Below, piece by piece: positions 34,406 to 44,663 of a stretch of DNA of 64,000 nucleotides; within the stretch, counting starts at the first letter, position 1, and each line of letters starts with the position of its first letter. Source of the stretch: an uncultured Pseudoxanthomonas sp. (GTDB lineage: Bacteria > Pseudomonadota > Gammaproteobacteria > Xanthomonadales > Xanthomonadaceae). The translations under genes were made by a program, and so were the position numbers. The notes beneath the pieces are model-generated. The model searched no databases and had not been told where the DNA came from. It saw only the letters and a program-made list of their open reading frames with translations. The DNA is taken from contig CAMLGZ010000009.1 of NCBI GenBank assembly GCA_946479745.1, positions 1 to 64,000 of the forward strand, given 5' to 3'.

Positions 34406-35898
34406 GCGCTTCGCAACAAGGTACGGGTGTGCAGGATGCCGGCCACATCGCGCCGGAACGCGGGCCAAGCCAGGCATAGCAATGCGAATGCGGCGCAGAA
34501 TGCCGCCGTTCCGATCAGCAACTGCAGCGGCAGCGGCAACGAGGCGCCTGCGAATCGCGCCGATGCCGCGTACGAGGCGAATCCGCACAGGCCATAGCCG
34601 ACTATCGCACGCAGCCCGCTCAGCAACATGGCGCGTACCGGCGCATCGGACGTGCGGTGCAACCACCACAGGACCAGCGGCCACGACAGCGCCAGACCGC
34701 AGGCGTATCCGGTTGCGACGCCCAACACGCCCCATTGCGCGCCGATCACGATGCAAGCGATCACCGACGCGCGGCTGACGATCGAATACCGCAACTGCGG
34801 GCCGGTCAGACCCTTGGAAAGGAATACCCAGTAAGCCGCATAACCCGCCGCTTGGAACATTCCTCCCACCACCAGTATCTGGAAGATGGGCACCGTCATC
34901 GCCCAGCGATCTCCCAGTACCAGGTTGATCAACGGATCTGCCTGCGCGCAGGCGAAAGCGAAGATGGCGATGATGCAATGCATCAGCGTAGCCTGCCCGC
35001 GCAACAGGAACGCCGAATAGCGCACCGGGTCGCCCTGCAGCCGGGACAGCACCGGCAGGGCGACGGTGGTGGCGGGCGCGTTGAGCTGGGTCAGCGGCAT
35101 CATCAATAGGGCGAAGGCGCGGTTGTAATGCCCCAACGGCACCGGACCCAGGCGATTGCCGATGAGTATCTGGCCGAGGTTGGTGCTGAAATAGATCAGC
35201 AGTTGCGAGGCCACCAGGTTGCCGCCGAAGCGCAATAGCCCACCCATCTCCGCGTTGCGTTTCGGCAGGCCCGGCAGCCAGCGCGCCGCCAGCGCCATCA
35301 ACGTCAGCAGGGTCGAGGCCTGCACCAGCGATTGCACCACCAGCGCCCAGTAACCCCACCCAAGCAGCGCAGCGGCCACTGCCGAGGCCAGGCCAAGCAA
35401 CTGGCCGGTGACATCGGCGAAAGCCAGCTGGCCGAAGCGCATGTCGCGATTGAGGTGCGCGCGGAACTGCGTGGTCAGGCCGTTGAGAAGCAGAGTCGCC
35501 GAGATAGCCTGCGCAACCGGGCGCAACAACGGTTCACGATAGAAAACCGAAATTGCGTCGGCGGACAGGAACACGGCGGCCGCAAGCAGAAAGCCGATGC
35601 CGGAGTTGATCCAGAACAGATTGTCGCGCTGCCCACGGCTCAGATGCTTGGCCTGGATGGCGGCCGAAGACAAGCCGAAATCGCGCAGCACTTCGCCGAC
35701 CCCGATGATGGCAACCACCATCGCCACCAAGCCGTAGTCGCGCGGCGTCAGCAGGCGCGCCAGCAACACTATGCCGCCGAACTGCACTGCGATCTTCAGC
35801 GCCTGGCTGCCCATCGTCACCAGGGCGCCGCTAGCCGCAAGGCGGCCCAGGGAAGGGACCTTGGGCAACACTTCCAAGGCCGACTTTTCCGTACTCAT
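34402..35898 (-). CDS. gumJ: GumJ Wzx-type flippase
   Basis: A polytopic 498-aa protein of the MATE-like polysaccharide transporter family, predicted to flip the undecaprenyl-linked repeat unit to the periplasm. About twelve hydrophobic segments are visible, beginning with [21 protein letters not shown] and the typical [12 protein letters not shown]. The ATG at 35898 overlaps the gumI stop by 4 bp, and its own stop overlaps gumK by 4 bp. Length and position are as in Xanthomonas. Confidence 0.92.
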   Translation of the reverse strand: MSTEKSALEVLPKVPSLGRLAASGALVTMGSQALKIAVQFGGIVLLARLLTPRDYGLVAMVVAIIGVGEVLRDFGLSSAAIQAKHLSRGQRDNLFWINSGIGFLLAAAVFLSADAISVFYREPLLRPVAQAISATLLLNGLTTQFRAHLNRDMRFGQLAFADVTGQLLGLASAVAAALLGWGYWALVVQSLVQASTLLTLMALAARWLPGLPKRNAEMGGLLRFGGNLVASQLLIYFSTNLGQILIGNRLGPVPLGHYNRAFALLMMPLTQLNAPATTVALPVLSRLQGDPVRYSAFLLRGQATLMHCIIAIFAFACAQADPLINLVLGDRWAMTVPIFQILVVGGMFQAAGYAAYWVFLSKGLTGPQLRYSIVSRASVIACIVIGAQWGVLGVATGYACGLALSWPLVLWWLHRTSDAPVRAMLLSGLRAIVGYGLCGFASYAASARFAGASLPLPLQLLIGTAAFCAAFALLCLAWPAFRRDVAGILHTRTLLRSA

Positions 35899-36941
35899 CG
35901 GCACCGCCCTTCCACCGCGCCCAGCGCAGCGAGATAAGTAGCGTGATGCTGCATGCCGAGCCGCGGCCAATCGCGCCGGGACAGGTCCGGCGCGGACAGA
36001 CTGCGTGCTTCGCCCAACGCGCGTAACGTCGCACCGAGGGTGTCTGCGTCCAGCGCGCCGTCGTACAACCTCACCCATTCTTCGCCGACTTCCGCGGCCA
36101 GGGCGGCATTGGCGTCGCTGCGCGGAACCAGCACCGGACGCGCCAGCGAGAGCGCCAGCAATAGCGCGCCCGAGTTCTGCATGTCCCGGTACGGCAGCAC
36201 CACGCATTGCGCTTGGCCGATTTCCTTCGCCAGCACGTCGTCGCCCACATATTCCAGACGCGCGCTGGTCCGGGCATCGGCGGCGCACGCATCCTCCACA
36301 ACCTGGCGCATGGCCGGGCCGACCGGCCTGCCGACTATGCGCAGCGTAGCGCTGGCGTCGGGCAGCTCATTGAACGCCTGGATCAAGGTCTCTATGCCTT
36401 TGTAAGGTCGTATCAGTCCGAAACAGAGCAGACGTCCACTCACGCTGGACGGCACTTCCCGTGCCGCGAACCAGTCGCGGTAATGTCCATGCAGAATGGT
36501 GTCGGTGGCAGGATCGGCATCGGTTTCGGCCGCGTTGATCCTGATTCTTCGTGTGGTCAGGGCGTCCAGCCATCGCAGCAGCAGGCGTTCGATCAATCCG
36601 CCCTGCTCGTGCGGCCGCAGATTGTGCAGCGTGCGCACCACCGGCACGCGCGTCAGCCACAGCCGTAGCAACAGCAGGAACATGCACGCCTGCTTGGCCA
36701 GCGTGGTGAGCGGAGTGCGGTGCCGCAGCAGATACTCCGGCCAGTGAACATGGAACAGGTCGTAGCGCGACAACAAGGCATCGCGCACCGAAAAATAGCG
36801 AACTTCCACATTCTCCGGCAGCGCGCCCAGCAGCTGCACCAGGTAGGGATTGGTGGTGTCGTCGGGTTTGCCAGTGGACTGCAGCACGACGAAACGGCGG
36901 GCGGGCGGCGCCGATATCCAGGGCGTACGCGCAACGTTCAT
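35895..36941 (-). CDS. gumI: GumI-like terminal mannosyltransferase
   Basis: A 348-aa GT-B glycosyltransferase (GT94 in characterised relatives), predicted to add the outer beta-mannose of the side chain. Seen are the N-terminal FVVLQSTGKPDDTTNPYLVQ, HVHWPEYLLR, VRTLHNLRPHEQ and LLCFGLIRPYKGIETLIQAF. It overlaps gumH by 4 bp at its start and gumJ by 4 bp at its end. The assignment rests on gene order plus the HVHWPE/TLHNLRPHE motifs. Confidence 0.9.
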   Translation of the reverse strand: MNVARTPWISAPPARRFVVLQSTGKPDDTTNPYLVQLLGALPENVEVRYFSVRDALLSRYDLFHVHWPEYLLRHRTPLTTLAKQACMFLLLLRLWLTRVPVVRTLHNLRPHEQGGLIERLLLRWLDALTTRRIRINAAETDADPATDTILHGHYRDWFAAREVPSSVSGRLLCFGLIRPYKGIETLIQAFNELPDASATLRIVGRPVGPAMRQVVEDACAADARTSARLEYVGDDVLAKEIGQAQCVVLPYRDMQNSGALLLALSLARPVLVPRSDANAALAAEVGEEWVRLYDGALDADTLGATLRALGEARSLSAPDLSRRDWPRLGMQHHATYLAALGAVEGRCR

Positions 36942-38071
36942 CGCGCTTCCCCTTCGGCCTGGGCGAGCGCCTGACGGTACTCGTCCCGATAGCGCTCGAC
37001 GACCGTGTCCCAGTCGTAGCGCGCGACATAGGCCAATGCATGCCGACGGCGCGTTCCGAAGGTTTCCTCATCCACATTGGCCAGTTTCCGGACTGCCCCT
37101 GCCGCAGCCTCGGGCGCTTGCGAGTCGACCAGCACGCCCAGCTGCGATTCGGCGTGCAGCTTGGCGTAAGGCGGGATGTCGCCGAGCACGGGAATCAGAC
37201 CGGCGCTCATCGCCTCGATCGCGGCGATACCGAAGCCCTCATGACGCGACAGCGAAACGAAATACTGCGCGCGCGACAGCAAGCGACCCAATTGCTCCTC
37301 CGACGGCGCTTCCACGACTTCAACATGCGCCTGCAATCCGCGCGAGGCGATATCGCGCTCCACATCGGCGCGTTTCACGTCGAATGCGCGACCGGCCAGG
37401 ATCAGGCGCCAGGTATCGTCGCCCGCCACCAGATGCCGGAGCAGATCCAGCGTTTCCGGAATGCCCTTGTTCACCGACCAGCGGCCGAAGCTGATCAGGG
37501 TCTTGCCGGGAACAGGCGACCCCATGCCGGAGAACTTGTCGATATCAACGCCGTTCTCGATCACGCGCAGGCGACCGGCAACAGTCACCGGGGCGAACAT
37601 CTCTCCGTCGTTGCGGCTGGTGGCGACGATGCGCCGGTAGGCGCGCGCCGAAGCGCGGGTGATGCTGTTGAACCACAACCGTTTCAGGCCAGAGGCGTAA
37701 GCGGTATGGAAAAAACCGCCATGGGTGGACACGATCATCGGTTTGCGATGCACCGCGCCGGTCAACGCCAGGTAGTCGTAGAAGAAATCGATGCCATGCA
37801 CATGTACGACGTCGGCGCCCCGCAACGCGCCCAGCACTTGCGGGCAAAGCGGGTAGCGTGTGGAGCCCGTATAGGAAAGACGCCGCACCGGTACGCCCTG
37901 GTGTTGCTCGTGCGCGCTCAGGCGTTTCTCCCCGTCATGGAAGATGCGGTTCAGCGTCACCACTTCCGCCTGGCCGCCAGCAGCCAGATGGCGGCGGGCT
38001 ATGTTCAGCACCACCTCTTCCATGCCGCCGACCGAAGGATGGAACTGCCGGACCACGTGCACGACGTTCAT
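36938..38071 (-). CDS. gumH: GumH alpha-mannosyltransferase
   Basis: GT4 retaining enzyme (377 aa) predicted to transfer the first, alpha-1,3-linked mannose from GDP-mannose to cellobiosyl-PP-undecaprenol. The glycine-rich acceptor loop FHPSVGGMEEVV, HVHGIDFFYDYLAL, GRWSVNKGIPETLDLL and the catalytic EGFGIAAIEAMSAGLIPV (EX7E motif) are all present. It overlaps the gumI start (ATGA). Confidence 0.93.
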   Translation of the reverse strand: MNVVHVVRQFHPSVGGMEEVVLNIARRHLAAGGQAEVVTLNRIFHDGEKRLSAHEQHQGVPVRRLSYTGSTRYPLCPQVLGALRGADVVHVHGIDFFYDYLALTGAVHRKPMIVSTHGGFFHTAYASGLKRLWFNSITRASARAYRRIVATSRNDGEMFAPVTVAGRLRVIENGVDIDKFSGMGSPVPGKTLISFGRWSVNKGIPETLDLLRHLVAGDDTWRLILAGRAFDVKRADVERDIASRGLQAHVEVVEAPSEEQLGRLLSRAQYFVSLSRHEGFGIAAIEAMSAGLIPVLGDIPPYAKLHAESQLGVLVDSQAPEAAAGAVRKLANVDEETFGTRRRHALAYVARYDWDTVVERYRDEYRQALAQAEGEAR

Positions 38072-38102
38072 GGGACCACCGCGCAGATCGCCGCGACCGC
38101 AC

Positions 38103-39188
38103 TCACGCCCTCGCCGGTGCGCTGTTGCGGCCGCGCTGCCCCAGCGCCCAGGGCGCGTAGCGGATGAACAGCCAGCGCAACGGTACGCTCAAGGCGATCG
38201 AAACGACCGAAATGCCCAGCGCCCAGGCGAGCCCGGGCTTGCTGCCCGCTGCAAACAGCCCAAGCACGGAGGCCACCCCCGACAGCACGAAGAAAATCAG
38301 GATATGGGTGCACAGTATCAATAGCGTGTTGCGGCCCATCCAGCGCAATGCCGCCGATCGCGCCGCCAGCGGACTGATGGCCAGCACTATCGAAGTTCCC
38401 GACAGACTGGCAAGTACGAACTTCCACGCCGAAGCGCCGAAACGCAGCTGATTGATATCCACCCGCCCGTTGCTCCACGCCAGCCACAGCCATGGAACCA
38501 GCAGCATTGCGGCCAGCGCGCTGCCCGCCAGGATTGATTTGGGCAATGGAAGCGCGCGTCCCGCCAGGGCGCCGCAGGCATAGAAGAACAGCGCGACGGG
38601 CAGCACGTCCAGGGCGAATGGCAGACGCAGCCCTGATCCCGGGAAGAGTGCGATCCACGACATGGCCGCGAGCAGCGCCAGCACTGCGATGATCGACGGC
38701 TGCAATTTCCTGGCGAGGAAGAAGTACGCCAGCGCCGTGGTGAACAGCGCGGGCAGGAACCACAGCGCCGGATGCACGTACAACTGCGGCCCTATTCCCG
38801 TCAGCAGTCCGCCTAGCGGCTCCCACCACGGCACCTGCCCCCAGCGGAGCGCCTTCTCGCCTATCTGACGGGTGAGCAGCCAGTAGCCATAAGCCACGAA
38901 GAAGAAAAACACATAAGGCAACAACAGGGTGCGGCCCAGCGTCGACAGCGCTTGCGCTGCCGTCTGCGCATTGCGGCGATGGGACAACCAGCCGGACAAC
39001 AGAAAGAACAGCGGCACGTGAAAACTGTAGACCAGTACCGTGAATTGCCCCGGGATGCCTTTGGCATGACCCAGGACCACCAGCGCGATCGCCACCCCCT
39101 TGGCCGCGTCGATGCGGACGTCGCGCTCTGCTGCTGCGGGCATGCCCGCGCCCGGTGATTGCGGGGCTGTCCCTGTGACTGCTGCCAT
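38103..39188 (-). CDS. gumF: GumF-like acetyltransferase (acyltransferase 3 family)
   Basis: A 361-aa integral membrane acyltransferase with about ten helices. RIDAAKGVAIALVVLGHAKG holds the family's active-site histidine region, followed by FHVPLFFLLSGWL. GumF acetylates the inner mannose of xanthan. Xanthomonas has a second, adjacent copy (gumG) for the outer mannose; only one gene is present here. It follows gumE by 18 bp. Confidence 0.9.
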   Translation of the reverse strand: MAAVTGTAPQSPGAGMPAAAERDVRIDAAKGVAIALVVLGHAKGIPGQFTVLVYSFHVPLFFLLSGWLSHRRNAQTAAQALSTLGRTLLLPYVFFFFVAYGYWLLTRQIGEKALRWGQVPWWEPLGGLLTGIGPQLYVHPALWFLPALFTTALAYFFLARKLQPSIIAVLALLAAMSWIALFPGSGLRLPFALDVLPVALFFYACGALAGRALPLPKSILAGSALAAMLLVPWLWLAWSNGRVDINQLRFGASAWKFVLASLSGTSIVLAISPLAARSAALRWMGRNTLLILCTHILIFFVLSGVASVLGLFAAGSKPGLAWALGISVVSIALSVPLRWLFIRYAPWALGQRGRNSAPARA

Positions 39189-39206
39189 GCGGTACTCCGT
39201 TCTTGT

Positions 39207-40487
39207 TCATGACGAAGCCGCCGCTTGCTCACCGAACCTTGGCGTTTCGCGCGCGTCCGTCCTGCCTTCCACCGCAGGCGCCGTCTGTGGAATCTGCAAT
39301 CGCCAGAAGTAGCCGCATGCGAACCACCACAGCCCGGCGGTCTTGATGGAGAAATACGCGTTGGAAACCAGCAGGCTCAACGCAAAGGCGACCACGAAAA
39401 GATTCTTGAACAATTGCCCGTTGCTGGTGGGCATCTTCAGCATGAACGAATAGGCGATCAGGAACACCAGCACGACCAGAATGGACTGCCCGGCGATGAA
39501 GTAGGCGATGCCGCTGTCGGAATAGCGGTACGGCGCCGCCAGATCCATACCGAACCACTCCCGCGGGGTCATCTGGTTGATCGCATCGACCGATACAAAC
39601 ATCCGTCCCATCATCGTGTCGTCGTAGGCGCTGACCCCGAGCGCCCAGACCGCCAACCAGCCGGCCAGCAACACGCCGATGAAGAGGAAGCCGGCGAGCG
39701 TCTGGTCCACTCGCCGCAACAGGGGCGCCAGCATCAGCATCAGCAGACACGTCGCGCTGGCCAGGCGGCCATCGGATGCGATCAACAGGAACAGGATCAG
39801 CGCCAGCGAGAAGATCACGCCGACGATCCGCAGCGACCGCCAGAAGGTGATGGCGATCGCGCAGAAGAAAATGATGAAGTTCCCCATCGTCACCGGTTCC
39901 ACGAAGATCGAAGACACCCGCGGCAATTCGAACCCGCCAAGCCAGTTGCGCTCGCCCGGGCGGGTGGCGCTTACGTAGAGCTTGCTTGCTTCGTTCCAGA
40001 AATCGTCTTCGCTGTTGCCGCGCGTGTTCACGAAATAGCTGCGCGGATCGACCAGATCGCCGTACATATCCGGAAACGCCATTTCGAATATCGCCACCAG
40101 CACCACGATCACCGCCAGCCACAACACCAGTTTGTGCAGGCGGCCGCGATAGGCCGTACCGAGAGTCAGGAACGCGAACGGGATGATCGCGTCGCGCACC
40201 AGCTTCAGGTCGAAGCTCCAGGTTTCCAGGAAACGCAACAGGTTGAAAACCAGCACCAGACCCAGGCCGGTGAATACCAGCAACTGGCCGTCGCGACCCA
40301 GCGAGCGCAGACCCAGGATGAAGCAGCCCGCATAGATCGCCAGCTCCACCGCATAGGCCGCTGACGCGCCGACCGGATGGACCGAAGCATTGAACAGCGC
40401 CAGCAGGAAGTTGTAGCCGACCGCGAGCAGCAGCAGTGCCGCCACAGCGGAACTGCCGCGACGCTCACTGGCGATCGTCGTGGTCAT
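39207..40487 (-). CDS. gumE: GumE Wzy-like polymerase
   Basis: A 426-aa polytopic membrane protein with some ten to twelve helices and one larger periplasmic loop (about 150-190). It is placed as the polymerase that joins flipped repeat units. Sequence motifs are weak in Wzy proteins, so position between gumD and gumF, length and topology carry the call. ATG at 40487, with a 48-bp gap after gumD. Confidence 0.88.
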   Translation of the reverse strand: MTTTIASERRGSSAVAALLLLAVGYNFLLALFNASVHPVGASAAYAVELAIYAGCFILGLRSLGRDGQLLVFTGLGLVLVFNLLRFLETWSFDLKLVRDAIIPFAFLTLGTAYRGRLHKLVLWLAVIVVLVAIFEMAFPDMYGDLVDPRSYFVNTRGNSEDDFWNEASKLYVSATRPGERNWLGGFELPRVSSIFVEPVTMGNFIIFFCAIAITFWRSLRIVGVIFSLALILFLLIASDGRLASATCLLMLMLAPLLRRVDQTLAGFLFIGVLLAGWLAVWALGVSAYDDTMMGRMFVSVDAINQMTPREWFGMDLAAPYRYSDSGIAYFIAGQSILVVLVFLIAYSFMLKMPTSNGQLFKNLFVVAFALSLLVSNAYFSIKTAGLWWFACGYFWRLQIPQTAPAVEGRTDARETPRFGEQAAASS

Positions 40488-40535
40488 CGCATTCGGCTTC
40501 CGCAGTGCGGCCTGGCGAAACAGGAATCCGTCATT

Positions 40536-41984
40536 TCAGTACGCCTGTTTCTGGCCGAGGACCTTGACCACCGTCATGGCCATGATCTTCAGATCCAGCC
40601 ATGGCGACCACCGTCGTATGTAGTCCATGTCGTACTGCACGCGCTTCTTCATGTCGCGCAGCAGCGGAGTTTCTCCGCGGAAACCATTGACCTGCGCCCA
40701 ACCGGTGATGCCGGGCTTGACGTAATGCCGCTGCATGTAGCGGTCGATCAATGTGCCGTAGTAGCTGTTGTGCTGGATCGCATGCGGACGCGGTCCGACG
40801 ATGGACATGCTGCCATCCAGCACATTGAACAGCTGCGGCAATTCGTCCAGGCTGCTGCGCCGCAGGAACGCGCCGAGCGGCGTCACCCGCGGGTCGCCGC
40901 GGGTCGCCTGTTTGACTTCGGCGCCCGCTTCCTGATCGATGCGCATCGAGCGGAACTTGAGCATCCAGAACTCCTTGCCGGCGCGCCCATGGCGTTTCTG
41001 CCGGAACAGCACCGGGCCCGGCGAACTCAGCTTCACCGCGAGCGCGATGCCCAGCATAAGCGGCGACAGCATTACGATCGCAACCAACGCCAGCACGCGG
41101 TCCATCATCGCCTTGGTCAGGAAGAACGAATTGTCCGGCGCCACGCTGCCCTGCCGCAGATTGATCACCGGCACGCTGCCGACCTGTTCGCTTGACTGGT
41201 TGAGCGCATCCAGGTCGGAAATATCGGGGATCAGCTTCACCTTGACCGGCGTCTTGTCCAACATCGCCAGTACCGACTTGATCCGCCCAAGCTTGCCCAT
41301 GGGCAGCGAAATCCATACTTCTTCGACGTTGTCTTCGGCCAAGAAGGCCGGCAGCTGTTCGACCGTGCCCAGCCGCCTCAGATCGGTGCTTTCGGCGATG
41401 CTGATGTCGTCGCGGGTGCTGAAATAACCGACGACCTGCATGCCGACCCATGCGTTCTGGTGCAGATAGCGATGTATCTTGACCACCGGCGGACGCATGC
41501 CGACCACTACCACCCGCCGCACGTCTATGCCCCGGCTGCGCATCCAGTTGAGCGTTCCGCGTATCGCAAGACGCGAGAAACCGAGCAGCACGAAACCTAT
41601 CGCATACCAAAGGCCCAGCCACAGAAGAGAGGTGTGTTGGCCCAGATACAGAACCCAGATGTGCGCCGAAACCAGCGCCAGTACGCCTGTCCATGCCAGG
41701 CCCAGCATCCAGACTTCGCGGAACACCGCCCGGCCACGCCAACTGCGGTACAGCGGGAACGCGTTGAAGCACAGGGCCGCGATCAGGATCGAAGTGCTGA
41801 TCGGAATGCGGTACCCGAAGGCAGGCATCCAGGTATCGAACCGCAGGCGGTAGGCGATCAACGCCGACGCCAGGACCACCGCCAGATCCGCGACCCGCAA
41901 GCATAGATCGGCGGCGGTGGAGTACTTCGACAACAAACGGGGAGACGATGCCGACGTGACGGCACTCAGATTGGCGAGAAGCAT
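40536..41984 (-). CDS. gumD: GumD undecaprenyl-phosphate glucose-1-phosphotransferase
   Basis: Starts the repeat unit by placing glucose-1-P on undecaprenyl phosphate. The 482-aa product has four N-terminal membrane helices, a central CoA-binding-like domain ([19 protein letters not shown]) and a C-terminal bacterial sugar transferase domain with [26 protein letters not shown] and [21 protein letters not shown] at 41984 gives the known Xanthomonas N-terminus ([16 protein letters not shown]) and has AGGA upstream; an ATG at 42002 is possible. It is separated from gumC by an unusual 556-bp gap. Confidence 0.95.
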   Translation of the reverse strand: MLLANLSAVTSASSPRLLSKYSTAADLCLRVADLAVVLASALIAYRLRFDTWMPAFGYRIPISTSILIAALCFNAFPLYRSWRGRAVFREVWMLGLAWTGVLALVSAHIWVLYLGQHTSLLWLGLWYAIGFVLLGFSRLAIRGTLNWMRSRGIDVRRVVVVGMRPPVVKIHRYLHQNAWVGMQVVGYFSTRDDISIAESTDLRRLGTVEQLPAFLAEDNVEEVWISLPMGKLGRIKSVLAMLDKTPVKVKLIPDISDLDALNQSSEQVGSVPVINLRQGSVAPDNSFFLTKAMMDRVLALVAIVMLSPLMLGIALAVKLSSPGPVLFRQKRHGRAGKEFWMLKFRSMRIDQEAGAEVKQATRGDPRVTPLGAFLRRSSLDELPQLFNVLDGSMSIVGPRPHAIQHNSYYGTLIDRYMQRHYVKPGITGWAQVNGFRGETPLLRDMKKRVQYDMDYIRRWSPWLDLKIMAMTVVKVLGQKQAY

Positions 41985-42540
41985 CTTGAGTATTCCTAAC
42001 ATGCGTTGAGCGGGTCGACGCGGGGGGACGTCGTACGCGAACCGCGCTGTTAATCACTTTGCCGATGCCTTTACCGGCGCCCTCCAGCGCCGACCCCAGG
42101 CGAGCGACAAACCTTATTTTCCGATTGAAAGAAGAGCGGTCTTTGTTGATTGGAAAAACATCAGGGCGCCTCAAATGGAAAGGCAAGCTTGGGAACGGTG
42201 AAAGTCGCTTTTACTGCGGGGAAAACTCTATTTCGCTGCACTGCAACATAGCACCTGTTTGTGAAGAGCGCGTGCATTTGCGCTTATTTCTTGAGGATCG
42301 GCACGCTAACGAAATTTCTCTGAATCACTTGTGAGGTCGAACGGTTTCGTACAGGTAAGTCAGCTAGGTAAACGCGACATATTTCCCAAAAAATATCGAT
42401 TCTCCAGCCAGTCCGTGACCAGGATCACGCGTGAAATACCAAATCGCCTGATCGACGACGAGCGCTTCGCGCGCGATTCGTCCCCGCGGAGAGACGGCAG
42501 CGGTCAATGTTTCCGATGAACGGTTGCGAGCGTTGCGACT
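41985..42540 (-). promoter_or_regulatory. 556-bp gap between gumC and gumD with CRP/Clp-type box
   Basis: The gum genes are otherwise tightly packed. This gap is visibly richer in A/T than its neighbours (for example CCCAAAAAATATCG near 42387) and has no supported gene. It contains GTGACCAGGATCAC at 42415-42428, a perfect GTGA-N6-TCAC half-site pair that matches the CRP/Clp consensus; Clp is known to control xanthan genes in Xanthomonas. The box is about 430 bp before gumD and 115 bp after gumC, so a separate gumD promoter is inferred. No sigma-70 hexamers could be placed with confidence. Confidence 0.5.
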
Positions 42541-43983
42541 CTACCGGCGTGTCTCTCGCGGCGGCCGCATCGCATGCCGCAGCAACGCGGCGACGACGCC
42601 AGCGAAGAGCCCGAAAATGACGGCAAGCGCCAGATTGAAGGCCAGTCGCGGCGAGGACGGGTTGCCGGGTGGATCGGCCTGATCCACGATCGAGATATTG
42701 TTGGCGCCCACGTTTCCCGCCACGCCGATTTCCTTGAAACGCTGCAGCAAGCCGTCATAGAGCTGGCGGTTGGTGTCCACTTCGCGCTTGAACATGTTGT
42801 AGCGGATGCTGCGGTCCTGCAGGTCCAGTTCGTCGCCCTTTAGCTGTTCGATACGCGCTTCCAGCATCTGCTCCTGCGTGTTGGCCGCTTCGTATTGCGC
42901 CTTGATGGAATCGCGGATGTTGGCGATCTGGGTGTTGATCTGCCGGCCGACCTCGCTCATCTGGCTGTTCAGGCGCAGCATCTCCGGGTAATCCGGTTTG
43001 AAGGTCGAAAGCTTCTGCTGGTAATCGGCGGAAAGCTGGGCGCGGGTCTGCATCAGGTTCTGGATCAACGGGTTGGATACGACCTGGGGCAAAGCCAGGC
43101 CGCTCCCGTATCTGGCCTGTCGCCAGGCCGCTTCGCTTTTGATGCGCGCGTCCTGGGCCGAGGCGAGCAGAGCATTGAGCTCTTCGAGGTTCTGCGCCGG
43201 CAGCGATGGCTTGTCATCGCCCACCGAGACGATCTTTTCCTGGCCCGCGAAGTCGACGAAGTTCTTCTCCGAGTCCTGCAGGCGCTGCTTGATCTGGGTG
43301 AGGCGCTCGGAAAGGTATTTGGTGGCGAAAGTCGATGCCTGCAACCGGTGCTCCAGGCCGCTGGCGATGAACTCGCTGGCATAGGTATTGGCCACGCGCG
43401 CCGACAGCTCCGGATCGGGCGAGCTGAAATTCACCTTGACCAGACGGGAATTGCGAACCGGCTCTATTTCCAGGGAGGCCAGTACCTGATCGGTGAGCGC
43501 GCGATCGATCAGTTCGCGTCGCGATGCAGCGGCGGACTGGCCAACGGAAGCCGCAGGACCAAGCTTCTCCGAGGCCGCCTCTACCGTTTCCTGATAGACC
43601 GGATGGCTGGCCAAGCCGGCCTTGGCGATCACCCGCCGCGCCAGAGAGCGGCTCATCAGCAATTCGTACTGGGTCTGGTAGAAATCGCGATCCATCGGCG
43701 ATTCGCTGGGAATCAGATCCTCCATTTGCACTACTTTCATCGCCTCGCGCTCTATCTGCAAGGTAGTCGTGGCACGGTACTGCGGCGTCATCATCAGGCT
43801 GGCCGCCAGCGTCGCCCCCACCACCGCAATGGCGATGAGCAGAACCAACCACCAGCTTCTCAGCAAGGCACCTGCGTACTCGGCCAAATTGCCGTCGGCC
43901 GGCGAATCGTGAGGATCGGCGTAGCGTCGATCTTCGCGCGCGTCTGTTCCAGGCGTGTATGTTCCAGGCGTGTCCCTTCTCAT
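42541..43983 (-). CDS. gumC: GumC chain-length/export protein (PCP, Wzc-type without kinase)
   Basis: Polysaccharide co-polymerase of the inner membrane, 480 aa. One N-terminal helix (WWLVLLIAIAVVGATLAASLM) starts a Wzz domain, followed by long periplasmic coiled coil (about 240-400) and a C-terminal helix (LAFNLALAVIFGLFAGVVAALL). The PNPSSPRL-like proline motif is present as PPGNPSSPRLAFN. There is no tyrosine-kinase domain, as in Xanthomonas GumC. ATG at 43983 overlaps the gumB stop (ATGA); an ATG at 43998 is also possible. Confidence 0.93.
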   Translation of the reverse strand: MRRDTPGTYTPGTDAREDRRYADPHDSPADGNLAEYAGALLRSWWLVLLIAIAVVGATLAASLMMTPQYRATTTLQIEREAMKVVQMEDLIPSESPMDRDFYQTQYELLMSRSLARRVIAKAGLASHPVYQETVEAASEKLGPAASVGQSAAASRRELIDRALTDQVLASLEIEPVRNSRLVKVNFSSPDPELSARVANTYASEFIASGLEHRLQASTFATKYLSERLTQIKQRLQDSEKNFVDFAGQEKIVSVGDDKPSLPAQNLEELNALLASAQDARIKSEAAWRQARYGSGLALPQVVSNPLIQNLMQTRAQLSADYQQKLSTFKPDYPEMLRLNSQMSEVGRQINTQIANIRDSIKAQYEAANTQEQMLEARIEQLKGDELDLQDRSIRYNMFKREVDTNRQLYDGLLQRFKEIGVAGNVGANNISIVDQADPPGNPSSPRLAFNLALAVIFGLFAGVVAALLRHAMRPPRETRR

Positions 43984-44663
43984 CGGTAGGCCCGCCATAC
44001 CCCTACGAAAGGAGTGAGTTCGATCAAAGTGCGCAACAGCATCTGCGCACCGGAACGATCGACGATGATGATGTCGCCGCCATAGATGTCGGGATCCTTG
44101 AGTTTGCCCTGCTGGATCTGGACCAGATCGAACCTGGCGAATATGCGTTCGCCGTTTACCGTACGGAACACCACGACGTTACGTCGGTCGGCGATGTTGC
44201 TTACGCCTTTGGCCAACGCGACCGCCTGTTGCAAGGTCAGATACGGCGCGCCCATCGGGTATATGCCGGTCTGCTCGACCGCGCCGCCCACCGTGACCTG
44301 CTGGTTGGGCGATTCCATCAGGGAAAGAGTCACCTGCGGATTCTGCAGGTAGCGATCCCGGTAGCGTGAAGCCACCTGATCTTCGATCTGGCTGATGCTG
44401 GAGCCCGCCGCCTGCACGGCGCCGATCAGCGGCAGCGTGATGCGACCGGCGTTATCGACGCGGACTTCTCGCTCGAGGTCGGGCAGCTGGAAGACCTGAA
44501 TCTTGACCAGGTCGCCCGGGCCCAGCCGGTATTCGGGACGGCCCAGCGCCTGGCCTACCGGATCCGCCGGCGGCAGCTCGCGCATAGGTGCGCGCGTGCT
44601 GCATGCGCAGAGCGCCATCGCGCAAGCCAACATCATTCCAATCGTTCGATCGATCCTGCTCAA
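43980..44663 (-). CDS. gumB: GumB outer-membrane polysaccharide export lipoprotein
   Basis: A Wza/KpsD-class exporter (227 aa), pairing with GumC to carry the polymer through the periplasm and outer membrane. A lipoprotein signal ends in LCAC (C21). A poly-export domain (YRLGPGDLVKIQVF) and a SLBB-like part (VTVGGAVEQTGIYPMG) follow. The start appears to be TTG at 44663, with GAGG 6 bp upstream; ATG at 44636 would cut the positively charged signal n-region. It is the first gene of the cluster. Confidence 0.92.
   Translation of the reverse strand: MSRIDRTIGMMLACAMALCACSTRAPMRELPPADPVGQALGRPEYRLGPGDLVKIQVFQLPDLEREVRVDNAGRITLPLIGAVQAAGSSISQIEDQVASRYRDRYLQNPQVTLSLMESPNQQVTVGGAVEQTGIYPMGAPYLTLQQAVALAKGVSNIADRRNVVVFRTVNGERIFARFDLVQIQQGKLKDPDIYGGDIIIVDRSGAQMLLRTLIELTPFVGVWRAYR

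Noticed and set aside
42220..42280. Sigma-54 promoter for gumD
   Set aside because: The only GG/GC pair near AGGTGCTATGTTGCAG has 9 rather than 10 bases between them.
42059..42334. 91-codon plus-strand ORF in the gumC-gumD gap
   Set aside because: No ribosome site, no recognisable domain, and antisense to the operon.
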